Under the pieces are notes generated by a model, which made no database searches, was not told the origin of the DNA, and saw only the letters and a list, made by a program, of their open reading frames with translations. A program made the translations under genes and the position numbers. A stretch of 64,000 nucleotides of DNA, from positions 62,001 to 126,000 of the forward strand of contig NZ_JBLWVT010000007.1 of the NCBI RefSeq assembly GCF_048268305.1, given 5' to 3'. This document shows positions 8,341-17,499 of this stretch, piece after piece. The DNA comes from Pseudodonghicola sp048268305. GTDB lineage: Bacteria > Pseudomonadota > Alphaproteobacteria > Rhodobacterales > Rhodobacteraceae. The stretch's first letter is position 1. Each line of letters starts with the position of its first letter.

Positions 8341-9384
8341 TCAGGCGGTCTTTTCCGTCAGGCTGCCCGTCACGCTCTCATGCAGCCGCTCAGAGGGATC
8401 GCGCCCGACCAGCCGGCGCTTGCGCAGCAGGAACAGCTTGCCCCAGCCGCGCCAGGTGCCGACCGAGGGCGCGGTGACATCGGTGTAGAACCGCAGTCTC
8501 CAGCCTGCCGGCAACGGCAGGCCGCAGGCCTCCGCCCGTTCCAGCATCCAGATGAAGGAAATATTGGCCAAAGGCCGCGCCGCCTCGAAGCCGCCAAGCT
8601 GGCCGCCGACATCGCCATGGGCGCCGCGGAACCAGACCTGTTCGACATGACCGGGCCAGCCCGCCGGGCAATCCCACATCACCGGTTCGAAGACCTCGCG
8701 GGTCTCGTCGAGGGCCAGCGCATGAAACCCGTTGCGGATCGAGGCGCCGAGGTGGTGGTTGTGAAAGGCGTGGGAATCCTCCGTCAGCATCCACAGAAGC
8801 GGCAGCCGTAGCCCCAGCGCCTTCACCGTGTCCCAGACGCCGACCATCTCGATCCCCACCTCGGGATGGCAATGGGCGCGGGCGAAAGCGCGCGTCGCCT
8901 CATGCCCGGCCTCGCCCTGATAGTGACGATAGGCGGTGCGGATATTGCGTTCGGTGGCGCAATCGGCGCGCAGCAGCCCGACCCGGTCGATCACCCCGGC
9001 GAGCGAGCGCACCGCATAGGCGCCGCGCGAATAGCCGATCAGATAGATCCGGTCGCCCGGGTGATAGCGCGAGGCGAGATAGCCATAGGCGCGGCGGATC
9101 TGCCGGTTGATGCCGCGTCCCATCACCACATCGACCGAGTTGCGCCAATTGGCCCATTGCACCCCCGCCTCGTAATAGACCGAAACGCGCGCGCCCATCT
9201 CGGCGCAGAGCCTGTAGGTCATGCCGGCATGGGTCTCATACCCCGGCTCCAGCGTCGACATGGTGCCGTCGAGGATGATGACATGCGTCAGTGGCCCGCG
9301 GTGGCGGGTCTCGGCGGAGTGTTCGGATCGAAACGGCCGGGCGAACCAGCCGAAGATCCTGTTACGCAGCCGCCTCAGCACCAT
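8341..9384 (-). CDS. DUF2235 alpha/beta-hydrolase-fold protein
   Basis: A 347-residue DUF2235 protein. The core begins with VIILDGTMSTLEPG, the nucleophile elbow is GYSRGA (Ser119), and a later GAHGDVGGQ carries the typical conserved Asp of this family. DUF2235 domains are related to type VI secretion phospholipase effectors, but no secretion gene is near and no signal peptide is seen, so a house-keeping lipase or esterase role is as likely. The start codon lies 23 bases inside the end of the upstream molybdenum hydroxylase gene, so the two are probably translationally coupled. Confidence 0.8.
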   Translation of the reverse strand: MVLRRLRNRIFGWFARPFRSEHSAETRHRGPLTHVIILDGTMSTLEPGYETHAGMTYRLCAEMGARVSVYYEAGVQWANWRNSVDVVMGRGINRQIRRAYGYLASRYHPGDRIYLIGYSRGAYAVRSLAGVIDRVGLLRADCATERNIRTAYRHYQGEAGHEATRAFARAHCHPEVGIEMVGVWDTVKALGLRLPLLWMLTEDSHAFHNHHLGASIRNGFHALALDETREVFEPVMWDCPAGWPGHVEQVWFRGAHGDVGGQLGGFEAARPLANISFIWMLERAEACGLPLPAGWRLRFYTDVTAPSVGTWRGWGKLFLLRKRRLVGRDPSERLHESVTGSLTEKTA

Positions 9385-11659
9385 CGCGGATCAGCTCCCA
9401 GAGTTTCAGCGGCGTGAACGGCATGTCCGCCTGCCGCACGCCGACCGGCCAGAGCGCGTCCTGCACCGCATTGGCGGCGGCCGCCATCGACCCGACCGTG
9501 CCGGCCTCGCCACAGCCCTTCATTCCCATCAGGTTGGCGGTGGAGGGAACCGGTTCCGAGGTGAAGCCGATCATCGGCACATCCTCGGCCCGGGGCAGGG
9601 CGTAGTCCATGAAGCTGGCGGTCAGGAGCTGGCCATCCTCGTCATAGACCACATGTTCGGCAAAGACCTGGCCCAGCCCCTGCACGACGCCGCCGTGTAC
9701 CTGACCTTCGGCCAGCAGCGGGTTGATCAGATTGCCGAAGTCATCGACCACGGTATAGCGGTCGACGGTCGCCTTGCCGGTTTCGGGGTCGATCACCACC
9801 TCGGCCACATGGCAGCCGTTGGGATAGGATCGGCCGGGCAGGGTGGCGCGGGCCTCATGGGTCAGCAGATCGGCGCGGTCATCCGTCCGCGCCATCTCCG
9901 CCGCTTCCAAAACGGTGGGCGTCAGGTTCGACCCCGGGGCGCGGAAACGTTCGTCATCGAAGCTCACCGCCTCGGGCTCGACCCCCATCTTGTCGGCGAG
10001 ATAGGGGACGAAGGCCGCGATCATGGTGTCGACGGTGGCAAGCGTCGCGGTGCTCTGGGTGGTGACGGACCGCGATCCGCCGGTGCCGCCGCCCTTGGCA
10101 ATCCGGTCGCTGTCGCCCTGCACCACATGGATCAGATGCGCCGGGATGCCGGTCTGATCGGACAGGAACTGGGCATAGACCGTCTCATGCCCCTGGCCGT
10201 TCGACTGGGTGCCGACATAGAGGTTCACGCTGCCGTCGTCGCAGAATTCGACCTTGGCGCCTTCGCTCGGGTCGCCGAGAATACTCTCGATGTAATAGCC
10301 GATGCCCTGACCGCGCAGCAGCCCGCGCGCCGCATCCGCCGCCCGGCGCGCCGCGAAACCGGTGGCGTCGGATTGGATCATTGCCCGTCGCATCACCTTG
10401 TCGAAATCGCCGACGTCATAGGTTTCCCCGGTGGCGGAGGTATAGGGGAAGCTTTCGGGGCGGATGAAGTTCTTGCGCCGCAGCTCCCAGGGGTCCAGCC
10501 CCAGTTCGCGTGCCGCGCGGTCCATCACCCGTTCCAGCACATAGATCGCCTCAGGCCGGCCGGCACCGCGATAGGCGTCCACCTGGGTGGTATTGGTGTA
10601 ATACCCTTCCACCTGCAGCCAGGTGGTCTGCACGTCGTAGACGCCCATCAGCACGCGCGAGAACAGCCGGGTCTGGATCGCCTGCCCGAAGTTGGAGTTA
10701 TAGGCGCCGAGATTGCAGCGGGTCTTGACCCGATAGGCGGTGATCCTGTGATCGGCATCAAAGGCCAGCTCGGCGACCGAGACCAGATCGCGGCCGCCGT
10801 GGTCCGACAGCATGCCCTCGGTCCGGTCGGCCATCCAGCGCACCGGCCGGCCCAGCACCCGCGCCGCCTGGGCCACGGCGAAATATTCAGGGTAAGGCGC
10901 GGCCTTCATGCCGAAGCCGCCGCCGACATCGGGGTTGGTGACGCGCACCGCTTCCTTGTCGAGGTTCAGCAGTCGCGCCAGTTCGCCCTTCATGCCCCAG
11001 ACACCCTGGCCGCCGAAGGCCAGGTGCAGCCTTGCGCCGTCCCATTCGGCATAGCAGCCGCGCGGCTCCATCGGGTTGACGATGATCCGGTTGTCGCCAA
11101 CCTCGAGGCTGACCACATGGGCGGCGGCGGCAAAGGCGGCCTCGGTCGCCGCCTCCTCTCCCAGCCCCCAGTCGAAGGCCAGGTTATCGGGCGCCTCCGG
11201 GTGGATCGTCTCGCCACCGCGGGCGAGGTCAAGCTTGGCGGGCAGATCGTCGAACTCGAATTCGATCATCTCCGAGGCGTCGCGCGCCTGGGTCAGCGTC
11301 TCGGCCACGATCAGCACCATGGGTTCGCCCACATGGGTGACCTTGCCCTTGGCCAGCACCGGGCGGTGCGGAGCGGCGCCTTTCGACCCGTCGCGATTGT
11401 CCACCAGCACCCCGGCCATGCCGGCGGTGATACCGGCGGCCTCCAGATCATCATTGGTCAGAACCAGATGCACGCCCTCGGCCTCGCGCGCGTCCGAGAC
11501 ATCGAGATGGCGGATCACCCCATGCGCCACCGGCGAGCGCAACAGATAGGCGTAAAGCGCACCCTCGGGCACGATATCGTCGACATAGCGGCCCTGGCCG
11601 GTCAGCAGGCGCTGATCCTCGACCCGCGTGACCGGCTGGCTTTTCCCGAATTTTTCCAT
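9362..11659 (-). CDS. Xanthine dehydrogenase family molybdopterin-binding subunit (CoxL type)
   Basis: A 765-residue large subunit of a molybdenum hydroxylase, the part that binds the molybdopterin-cytosine cofactor and oxidises the substrate. The N-terminal VTRVEDQRLLTGQGRYVDD and the motif AYRGAGRP mark it as the form II, not the true CO dehydrogenase form with AYxCSFR. A functional enzyme also needs an iron-sulfur and an FAD subunit, and neither is adjacent, so partners must be encoded elsewhere or the gene is an orphan. The substrate could be an aldehyde, purine or N-heteroaromatic. It shares 23 bases with the next gene. Confidence 0.87.
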   Translation of the reverse strand: MEKFGKSQPVTRVEDQRLLTGQGRYVDDIVPEGALYAYLLRSPVAHGVIRHLDVSDAREAEGVHLVLTNDDLEAAGITAGMAGVLVDNRDGSKGAAPHRPVLAKGKVTHVGEPMVLIVAETLTQARDASEMIEFEFDDLPAKLDLARGGETIHPEAPDNLAFDWGLGEEAATEAAFAAAAHVVSLEVGDNRIIVNPMEPRGCYAEWDGARLHLAFGGQGVWGMKGELARLLNLDKEAVRVTNPDVGGGFGMKAAPYPEYFAVAQAARVLGRPVRWMADRTEGMLSDHGGRDLVSVAELAFDADHRITAYRVKTRCNLGAYNSNFGQAIQTRLFSRVLMGVYDVQTTWLQVEGYYTNTTQVDAYRGAGRPEAIYVLERVMDRAARELGLDPWELRRKNFIRPESFPYTSATGETYDVGDFDKVMRRAMIQSDATGFAARRAADAARGLLRGQGIGYYIESILGDPSEGAKVEFCDDGSVNLYVGTQSNGQGHETVYAQFLSDQTGIPAHLIHVVQGDSDRIAKGGGTGGSRSVTTQSTATLATVDTMIAAFVPYLADKMGVEPEAVSFDDERFRAPGSNLTPTVLEAAEMARTDDRADLLTHEARATLPGRSYPNGCHVAEVVIDPETGKATVDRYTVVDDFGNLINPLLAEGQVHGGVVQGLGQVFAEHVVYDEDGQLLTASFMDYALPRAEDVPMIGFTSEPVPSTANLMGMKGCGEAGTVGSMAAAANAVQDALWPVGVRQADMPFTPLKLWELIRDGAEAAA

Positions 11660-11695
11660 GGCGCGCCCCTGCTCTGATAGCTCTCGCGGCGCAGC

Positions 11696-12868
11696 CTAGT
11701 CGCCCTCGCCGGAATGTCCAGTAAGCCCCAGCACGGTCACGACATTGCGCACGCCATAGCCGTTGAAGCCGGTCGACATGGCAATCGAATAGGCGCCCAT
11801 CGCCTCGAACAGCACATAGTCCCCGGGCTGGGTATCGGCAGGCAGCGCCAGGCCGTCGGGCAGCCGGTCGAGGCTGTCACAGGTCGGCCCGAAGACCGAC
11901 CGGGGCAATCGCCCCCCCTTGCGCGGCTCGCCCGCCGGGCCGAGCACCCGGACCCGGCCCGGCAGGCCGATGTCGCGCAGATCGACCAGCCCGCCATAGA
12001 TCCCATCATTCAGATAGACCATGTGGCCGTCGTGGCGCAGGGATTTCACCCGCGTGGCCAGCGTGAAGGCTTCGGCCACCATGGCGCGACCGGGTTCGCA
12101 GACCAGGTCCGGCCGGTGGTGGGGAAAGGCCCGGGCGGTGGTCCGGCCGATCGCCTCGAAGATGCCGGTCAGGTCGGGCGCCTCTCCGGCGCGATGGGCG
12201 GGAAAGCCGCCGCCGACGTTCAGCCGCCCGATCCGCACGCCGGCGGCCTCGGCGATGCGGGCGGCTTCGGTGATATGGGCGACCCAGGCGGCCGGATCCT
12301 CGCATTGGGTGCCGGGATGGAAGCTGAGCGCGGGACGCCAGCCCGATGCCGCCACCTGGCGCAGAAGATCGACGGCGCGGTCGGGGCTGGCGCCGTGCTT
12401 CTCGCCAAAGCCATGGGCCGCGCCCTTTACGGGGAGGGCGAAACGCACCGCCATCTCGGCGCTGCGCGGCACCTCGCCCAGCTTTTTCAGCTCGGAGCCG
12501 TGATCGACGGCCCAGCTCGCCACGCCGATGTCGATGCCGGTCGAAACCTCTGCCGGGCTGCGGATCGGGTTGTTGTAATGCAGCACCGCCGCCGCGTTGA
12601 CGGCGCGCACCGCCCGCATCTCGGCGGGAGAGGCGACATCGAAGGCGGTCAGCCCCGCGGCGTCGAGATTGGCCAGAACCTCGGTCCGCTCATTGGCCTT
12701 GACGGCATAGCTGACCAGCCCGGGAAAGCCCGCCTGGAACCGCCGCGCGGTTTCCTGCAGCACGGCGGGAGAGAGGAACAGCACCGGGTGGTCGGGCCGC
12801 ATCCGCACCAGATAGGTTTCGGGATCCGCCCAAGGCGTGGCCAGTTGCTTCATCGGGATACCGCGCAT
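11696..12868 (-). CDS. Fold-III PLP decarboxylase (ornithine/lysine decarboxylase family)
   Basis: A 390-residue alanine-racemase-fold decarboxylase. The PLP lysine lies in YAVKAN (Lys57); SFHPGTQ, GGGFPAHR, CEPGRAMV and FGPTCDSLD follow in the order seen in eukaryotic-type ornithine decarboxylases, the last motif supplying the catalytic Cys and the substrate-binding Asp. It probably decarboxylates ornithine or lysine to a polyamine precursor, though carboxynorspermidine-decarboxylase-type substrates are possible. ATG five codons downstream is an alternative start. It is divergent from a truncated AsnC-type regulator gene, which may once have controlled it. Confidence 0.83.
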   Translation of the reverse strand: MRGIPMKQLATPWADPETYLVRMRPDHPVLFLSPAVLQETARRFQAGFPGLVSYAVKANERTEVLANLDAAGLTAFDVASPAEMRAVRAVNAAAVLHYNNPIRSPAEVSTGIDIGVASWAVDHGSELKKLGEVPRSAEMAVRFALPVKGAAHGFGEKHGASPDRAVDLLRQVAASGWRPALSFHPGTQCEDPAAWVAHITEAARIAEAAGVRIGRLNVGGGFPAHRAGEAPDLTGIFEAIGRTTARAFPHHRPDLVCEPGRAMVAEAFTLATRVKSLRHDGHMVYLNDGIYGGLVDLRDIGLPGRVRVLGPAGEPRKGGRLPRSVFGPTCDSLDRLPDGLALPADTQPGDYVLFEAMGAYSIAMSTGFNGYGVRNVVTVLGLTGHSGEGD

Positions 12869-12960
12869 GTGTTATTCCCAAGCTGGCCTTGTCTTTGGCG
12901 GAATTCATGCGTCATCCTGACGATGCGACCAAGGGTTTTCGTCAAAGTGACATAACGATT

Positions 12961-13041
12961 ATGCAAGTTGACCAGGCCGGCCGCAAATTGCTTGCGCTCC
13001 TGCGCGAGAACGCGCGCATCCCGATCGGCTGGCTGTCCTGA
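12961..13041 (+). pseudogene. Remnant of a Lrp/AsnC-family regulator gene
   Basis: A 26-codon frame starts with ATG and reads VDQAGRKLLALLRENARIPI before GWLS and a stop. This is the first helix of the AsnC/Lrp helix-turn-helix domain, which normally continues with the recognition helices and a ligand-binding domain for about 150 residues. No continuation is seen in any frame before the thioesterase gene, so the rest is deleted. Position and orientation, divergent from the PLP decarboxylase gene, suggest the lost protein was its regulator. The match is from family memory. Confidence 0.6.
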
Positions 13042-13108
13042 ACGGGCGGTCCTGGCCGCGGGCGCGGCGCCCTGTGCGGGTCGCCGCGGCAGTTTCCGGT
13101 GCCGGGGC

Positions 13109-13591
13109 CTATGCCGGCAGCCGCATCACGATGCAGGTGGTCGAGCCGGTCGCATAGAGCTTGCCGTCGGCGACGCCGCGGATTTCCCCATGCGCCACCC
13201 CGGTCGAGCGGCCGACGTGATCGGCGATGCCGATGCAGTCCACCTCCATCCCCAAGGGGATCGAGCGCAGGATGTTGATCTTGTATTCCAGCGTCGTATA
13301 GGTCGCGCCGCGGTCGACCATGGTCTGCACGGCGCAGGCCATCGAGCTGTCCAGCAGCGTGCCGTACCAGCCGCCATGCACGGTGCCGAGCGGGTTGGTG
13401 AAGGCGAATTGCGGTGTGCCGCGGAACACCACGCGGCCCTTTTCGATCTCGTGCAGGGTATATCCGAGAGTCTGCGAGATCGGCGGTGCCGGCAGGCGGC
13501 CGTCCCGCATCGCTTCCATGAACTCGAGCCCCGACATCTTCGAGAGTTCCTCGGGGCTGAGCAGATCATCCAGACTTTGGGCAAATGTCAT
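13109..13591 (-). CDS. PaaI-family hotdog thioesterase
   Basis: A 160-residue hotdog-fold protein of the PaaI type that would hydrolyse acyl-CoA thioesters in the cytoplasm. The stretch NPLGTVHGGWYGTLLDSSM corresponds to the family motif HGG..A.L.D, with the active-site carboxylate near the end of the central helix. A Met/Glu/Leu-rich N-terminal extension precedes the fold. AGGAGGA seven bases upstream fixes the start. It lies just downstream of metF on the same strand with a 58-base gap, but the two have no obvious functional link. Confidence 0.82.
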   Translation of the reverse strand: MTFAQSLDDLLSPEELSKMSGLEFMEAMRDGRLPAPPISQTLGYTLHEIEKGRVVFRGTPQFAFTNPLGTVHGGWYGTLLDSSMACAVQTMVDRGATYTTLEYKINILRSIPLGMEVDCIGIADHVGRSTGVAHGEIRGVADGKLYATGSTTCIVMRLPA

Positions 13592-13649
13592 TCGCGCGTC
13601 CTCCTCTTGACGCCGGGACGCTAGCAGCCCGGCGTCGGGGGACAAGTCG

Positions 13650-14546
13650 TTACGCGACGTTCTGCAGGCCTGCCTTCGGCGTGACCCCGAGCGCGTGGCA
13701 GACGTCACGGGTCAGCTCCGGCCGGTTCAGTGTGTAGAAATGCAGCCGGTCGACGCCGCCCTCCAGCAGCTCGGTGCAGAGTTCTGTGCACATCGCGGTG
13801 GCCAGCAGATCCTCGCGCCCGTCGCGGGTGGCCTTGTCAAAGGCATCCTCGACCCATTGCGGGATATGGGTGCCACAGCGGCGGGCGAAATTGCGCGCGC
13901 CCTTCCAGTTCTCGATCGGCAGGATGCCGGGGGTGATCTTCGCCCCGTCGATCCCGGCCTTTTCGCAAGCGTCGCGGAAGCGGAAGAAGGTTTCCGCCTC
14001 GAAGAAGAACTGGGTCAGCGCCTCGTTCGCGCCGGCGTCGAGCTTGCGCTTGAGCCAGTCGACATCGGCCTGGGCATTCGCCGCCTCGGGGTGGACATCG
14101 GGATAGGCGCCGACGCGGATGCTGAACTGGCCGGTGGCGGCCAGCGCCTCGATCAGTTCCACAGAATTGGCAAAACCGCCGGGGTAGGGGGTGAATTTCC
14201 CCTCGCCCTTGGGCGGGTCGCCCCGCAGCGCGACGATCTCTTTCACCCCGGCCTTGGCGAAGCTGTCGGCGATTGCCAGAGTTTCCTCTTTGGTGGCGTT
14301 CACGCAGGTCAGATGAGCGGCCACGTTCAGGCCCGAGGATTTGTGCAGCGTCGCCACCGCCTCGCGGGTCAGATCGCGGGTGGTGCCGCCGGCGCCATAG
14401 GTGACCGAGACAAAGCGCGGCCCCAGAGGCGCCAGGGTCTGCACGGTATCCCACAGGCGGAAAGAGGCCTCCAGCGTCTGCGGCGGGAAGAATTCGAAGG
14501 AAACTTCGGGCACTTTGGCGTTGATATCGGTCTCGGCGGCGGTCAT
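13650..14546 (-). CDS. metF: Methylenetetrahydrofolate reductase
   Basis: A 298-residue bacterial-type MetF, the flavoprotein that reduces 5,10-methylene-THF to 5-methyl-THF for methionine synthesis. The diagnostic N-terminal SFEFFPPQT (catalytic Glu18) is followed by FVSVTYGAGGTT, and later by VALRGDPPKGEG and PGILPIEN. The start is placed at MTAAET, with AGAGGAAAG upstream, and not at the longer open frame. It is divergent from metR, and a TGAG-N5-CTCA dyad in the gap fits MetR control of both genes. Confidence 0.96.
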   Translation of the reverse strand: MTAAETDINAKVPEVSFEFFPPQTLEASFRLWDTVQTLAPLGPRFVSVTYGAGGTTRDLTREAVATLHKSSGLNVAAHLTCVNATKEETLAIADSFAKAGVKEIVALRGDPPKGEGKFTPYPGGFANSVELIEALAATGQFSIRVGAYPDVHPEAANAQADVDWLKRKLDAGANEALTQFFFEAETFFRFRDACEKAGIDGAKITPGILPIENWKGARNFARRCGTHIPQWVEDAFDKATRDGREDLLATAMCTELCTELLEGGVDRLHFYTLNRPELTRDVCHALGVTPKAGLQNVA

Positions 14547-14593
14547 CTGCGGCTTTCCTCTGGATTTCCGCCCTTGTCGCATATTTCACTTTG

Positions 14594-14606
14594 TGAGACA
14601 AACTCA
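14594..14606. promoter_or_regulatory. Candidate MetR operator between metF and metR
   Basis: TGAGACAAACTCA has the arrangement TGA(A/G)-N5-(T/C)TCA of the enterobacterial MetR consensus. A second short dyad, TCACTTTGTGA (14586-14596), overlaps it. The site lies in the 89-bp divergent gap. The assignment rests on motif form and gene context. Confidence 0.5.
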
Positions 14607-14635
14607 TAATTCTCAACAACAACATGAGTTGAACT

Positions 14636-15547
14636 GTGGGTTTGCATCTGGAGTTCCGCCATCTGCGGACCATCAAGGCCATTCATGACTGCGGCGGGCT
14701 GGCCCGTGCCGCCGAGCAACTGCACATCACCCAAAGCGCATTGAGCCACCAGATCAAGGGGTTGGAGGATCAGGCCGGGATCGAACTCTTCGCGCGGCGC
14801 TCCAAGCCGATGCGGCTGTCGGCGGCCGGGCTCAGGCTGTTGCGGCTGGCCGAGCAGGTGCTGCCGCAGGTCGAGGCGATGGAGGCGGAGTTCTCGGCGC
14901 TGAAGACCGGGCGGGCGGGGCGGCTGCATATCGCCATCGAATGCCACGCCTGTTTCGAATGGCTGTTCCCGGTGCTGGAGGCCTTCCGGAAGAACTGGCC
15001 CGAGGTCGATGTCGACATCCGCCCGGGTCTGGCCTTTGACGCCCTGCCGGCGCTGATCAAGGAAGAGGTCGATCTGGTCGTTTCCTCCGACCCGGAGGAT
15101 CTGACCGGGGTCGAATTCATAGAGCTGTTCGATTACGCGCCGGTCTTCGTCGCCGCCTCCACCCACCCCCTGGCTGCAAAACCCTGGATCGAGGCGGAGG
15201 ATTTCCGCGATCAGACCCTGATCACCTATCCGGTGGACCGGTCGCGGCTGGATATCTTCAGCCAGCTCCTGATCCCCTCCAAGGTGGAGCCGGCGGCGGT
15301 GCGACAGGTCGAACTGACGGCGATGATCCTGCTGCTGGTCGCGTCCAACCGCGGGATTTCCGTGCTGCCCGACTGGGTGGTGCGCGAGGTGAAATACAGC
15401 AGTGATTACGTCACCCGGCCGCTGACCAAGGCCGGCTTGACGCGCAGCCTCTATGCCGCTGTGCGGATCGAGGACCGCGACAAGCCCTTCATGCGCGAGC
15501 TGATCGCCCTGGCCCGGCAGGAGGCGCGCCGGCTGCAAGGGCTCTGA
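14636..15547 (+). CDS. metR: LysR-family regulator MetR
   Basis: A 303-residue LysR-type activator. The N-terminal winged helix reads LEFRHLRTIKAIHDCGGLAR and QSALSHQIKGLE, and the effector domain carries the MetR-typical LHIAIECHACFEWLFP, LITYPVDRSRLD and LYAAVR. MetR activates methionine genes with homocysteine as co-effector, matching the divergent metF. The start appears to be GTG (valine codon read as Met), since no in-frame ATG precedes the conserved domain. An imperfect terminator hairpin follows the stop. Confidence 0.9.
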   Translation: MGLHLEFRHLRTIKAIHDCGGLARAAEQLHITQSALSHQIKGLEDQAGIELFARRSKPMRLSAAGLRLLRLAEQVLPQVEAMEAEFSALKTGRAGRLHIAIECHACFEWLFPVLEAFRKNWPEVDVDIRPGLAFDALPALIKEEVDLVVSSDPEDLTGVEFIELFDYAPVFVAASTHPLAAKPWIEAEDFRDQTLITYPVDRSRLDIFSQLLIPSKVEPAAVRQVELTAMILLLVASNRGISVLPDWVVREVKYSSDYVTRPLTKAGLTRSLYAAVRIEDRDKPFMRELIALARQEARRLQGL

Positions 15548-15569
15548 TCCCGTCCCGATGCGCTGAAAT

Positions 15570-15598
15570 TCCCGACTGCGACATGGCGGCAGTCGGGA
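15570..15598 (+). terminator. Hairpin downstream of metR
   Basis: TCCCGACTGC and GCAGTCGGGA form a perfect ten-base stem with a nine-base loop. The following GAGCGAGGTTTTCATTTT has only interrupted T runs, so termination may be partial. The next 80 bases are AT-rich and probably hold the promoter of the permease gene. Confidence 0.55.
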
Positions 15599-15676
15599 GA
15601 GCGAGGTTTTCATTTTAATACGATAAAGAAGATCGTCTATATAGGGTTATGAGGGTGTGACGCGAAAGGATACCCG

Positions 15677-17452
15677 ATGACATTCGAGCAGATATTGGTC
15701 CTGATACTGGTTGGGGCCGTCTTTCTAAGTTTTTTCAAAGAGATATACCCGCCCGAAGTGACCGCACTGGGCGCCGCCGCGGTGTTGCTGGCAACGGGAA
15801 TCATCGAGACGCGGGATTTTCTGAAAGTTTTCAGTTCCAGCGCGCCGATCACCATCGCGATGATGTTCATCATCTCGGCTGCGCTGGAGCGGACCGGGGT
15901 CTTGGCGGTTCTGGGCGATCTGCTACGCAAGCAGGCGCGCGGGTCCTACCGGCGGGCGATCCTGATCATGATGGTCGGCACCGTTCTGGCCTCTGCCCTG
16001 ATGAACAACACGCCGGTGGTGGTGTTGATGACGCCGGTGATGATCTCGGTCGCCTCCAGTGTTGGCGTGGCACCATCGCGGTTGCTGATCCCGCTGTCCT
16101 TCTCGGCGATCTTCGGTGGCACGCTGACGCTGGTCGGCACCTCGACCAACATCCTGATGAGCGGGGTCGCCCGCGATGCGGGCGAGCCGGCGATCAGCAT
16201 GTTCGAGATGACCGGCCCCGGGGCGATCTTTGCGGCGGTGGGCATGGTCTACATGCTGTTCGCCGGTCGCTATCTGCTGCCCGATCGGGCCTCGCTCGCC
16301 ACGCTGTTGGGGCAGGGCGGGCGGCGCCGCTTCATGGCGCGGCTGCTGATCCCTGCGGATTCGCGCTATATCGGCAAGCGGCTTGAGGATCTGCCCTTCA
16401 ACACCGCCGAGACGCGGGTTCTGGACGTGATCCGCGGGGAACAGTCGCTGCGGCGTGGCCTCGTCGGTCTGGTGCTCGAGCCCGGCGACCGGCTGGTGCT
16501 GAAGACCGGCACCGGCGAAATCCTCGGGTTGAAGGAAAACGGCCAGGTCGAGTTCCGCGATATCTCCGACCAGGGGGTGGAGCCGGTGACCGCCGACGCC
16601 ATGGTGACGATGGAGGCCAGCGTCGGCCCGAACTCCCACCTGCGTGGCCGGGCCCTGGGCGAACTGAAGCTCAGGCGGAAATACGGGGTCTATGTGGTCG
16701 CCGTGCACCGCAATGACACCCGCCTGTCGGACAATATCGACGAGGTGCGCCTGCAGTTCGCCGACACGCTGCTGCTGGAGGGGCCGCCCGAGGGGCTGGG
16801 GCGGCTGCTCGAAGACGGCGGCATCGTCAACCTGTCGACGCTGAACGAACGGCCGGTGCGCCGGGCCAAGGCGCCGATCGCCATTGCCACCATCCTGGGG
16901 GTGATGCTGTTGGCGGCCTTCGGGGTGATGCCGATCGCGGGGCTTGCGATCATCGGCGCGGTGGTCGTCATGGTCACCCGTTGCATCGACCCCGAGGACG
17001 CCTTCGACGCCATCGACTGGCGCATTCTGTTCCTCATCTTCGGCATGCTGGGTCTCTCTCAGGGGATGGAGCAGACCGGCGCGGCCCGGGTGATCGTGGA
17101 GCAGGTGGTGCGGCTGGTGCAAGGGGTGGGGCCGGTGGCGATCCTGGCGGTGGTCTATGTGCTGACCTCGGCGCTGACCGAAATGGTCAGCAACAACGCC
17201 GTGGCGGTGCTGATCGGCCCCATCGTGATCGCCCTGGCGCATCAACTCGGGCTGGACCCGCGGCCCTTCATCATGGCGGTGATGTTCGCGGCCTCGGCCA
17301 GTTTCGCCACGCCGATCGGGTATCAGACCAATACCTTTGTCTATGGCGCCGGCGGCTATCGCTTCCGCGACTTCCTGGTGGTCGGTCTGCCGTTGAACGT
17401 GATCTTCGCGGTGGTGGCGGTGGTGATCCTGCCGCTGTTCTTCCCGTTCTGA
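15677..17452 (+). CDS. SLC13-type permease with TrkA-C domains
   Basis: A 591-residue inner-membrane transporter of the DASS/ArsB-like superfamily. The N-terminal half has about five hydrophobic segments with a MNNTPVVVLMTPV substrate-loop motif. A soluble middle part (about 220-400) contains two RCK_C/TrkA-C-type regulatory domains (SRYIGKRLEDLPF and LRGRALGELKLRRKYGV), and the C-terminal half repeats the transporter fold with SNNAVAVLIGP and FATPIGYQTN. Members carry sulfate, dicarboxylates or other anions with Na+; the ion here is unknown. A ribosome-binding AAAGGA lies upstream. It ends near a GC hairpin shared with the convergent Rrf2 gene. Confidence 0.83.
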   Translation: MTFEQILVLILVGAVFLSFFKEIYPPEVTALGAAAVLLATGIIETRDFLKVFSSSAPITIAMMFIISAALERTGVLAVLGDLLRKQARGSYRRAILIMMVGTVLASALMNNTPVVVLMTPVMISVASSVGVAPSRLLIPLSFSAIFGGTLTLVGTSTNILMSGVARDAGEPAISMFEMTGPGAIFAAVGMVYMLFAGRYLLPDRASLATLLGQGGRRRFMARLLIPADSRYIGKRLEDLPFNTAETRVLDVIRGEQSLRRGLVGLVLEPGDRLVLKTGTGEILGLKENGQVEFRDISDQGVEPVTADAMVTMEASVGPNSHLRGRALGELKLRRKYGVYVVAVHRNDTRLSDNIDEVRLQFADTLLLEGPPEGLGRLLEDGGIVNLSTLNERPVRRAKAPIAIATILGVMLLAAFGVMPIAGLAIIGAVVVMVTRCIDPEDAFDAIDWRILFLIFGMLGLSQGMEQTGAARVIVEQVVRLVQGVGPVAILAVVYVLTSALTEMVSNNAVAVLIGPIVIALAHQLGLDPRPFIMAVMFAASASFATPIGYQTNTFVYGAGGYRFRDFLVVGLPLNVIFAVVAVVILPLFFPF

Positions 17453-17499
17453 TCGGGCCGTTCTGATCCGGCCTGATCGTGACGTCCGGCGCCGGGGGC

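Noticed and set aside
9221..11677. An 818-codon plus-strand frame antisense to the CoxL-type gene
   Set aside because: It is a GC-driven shadow of a clear gene, with no domain and no ribosome site.
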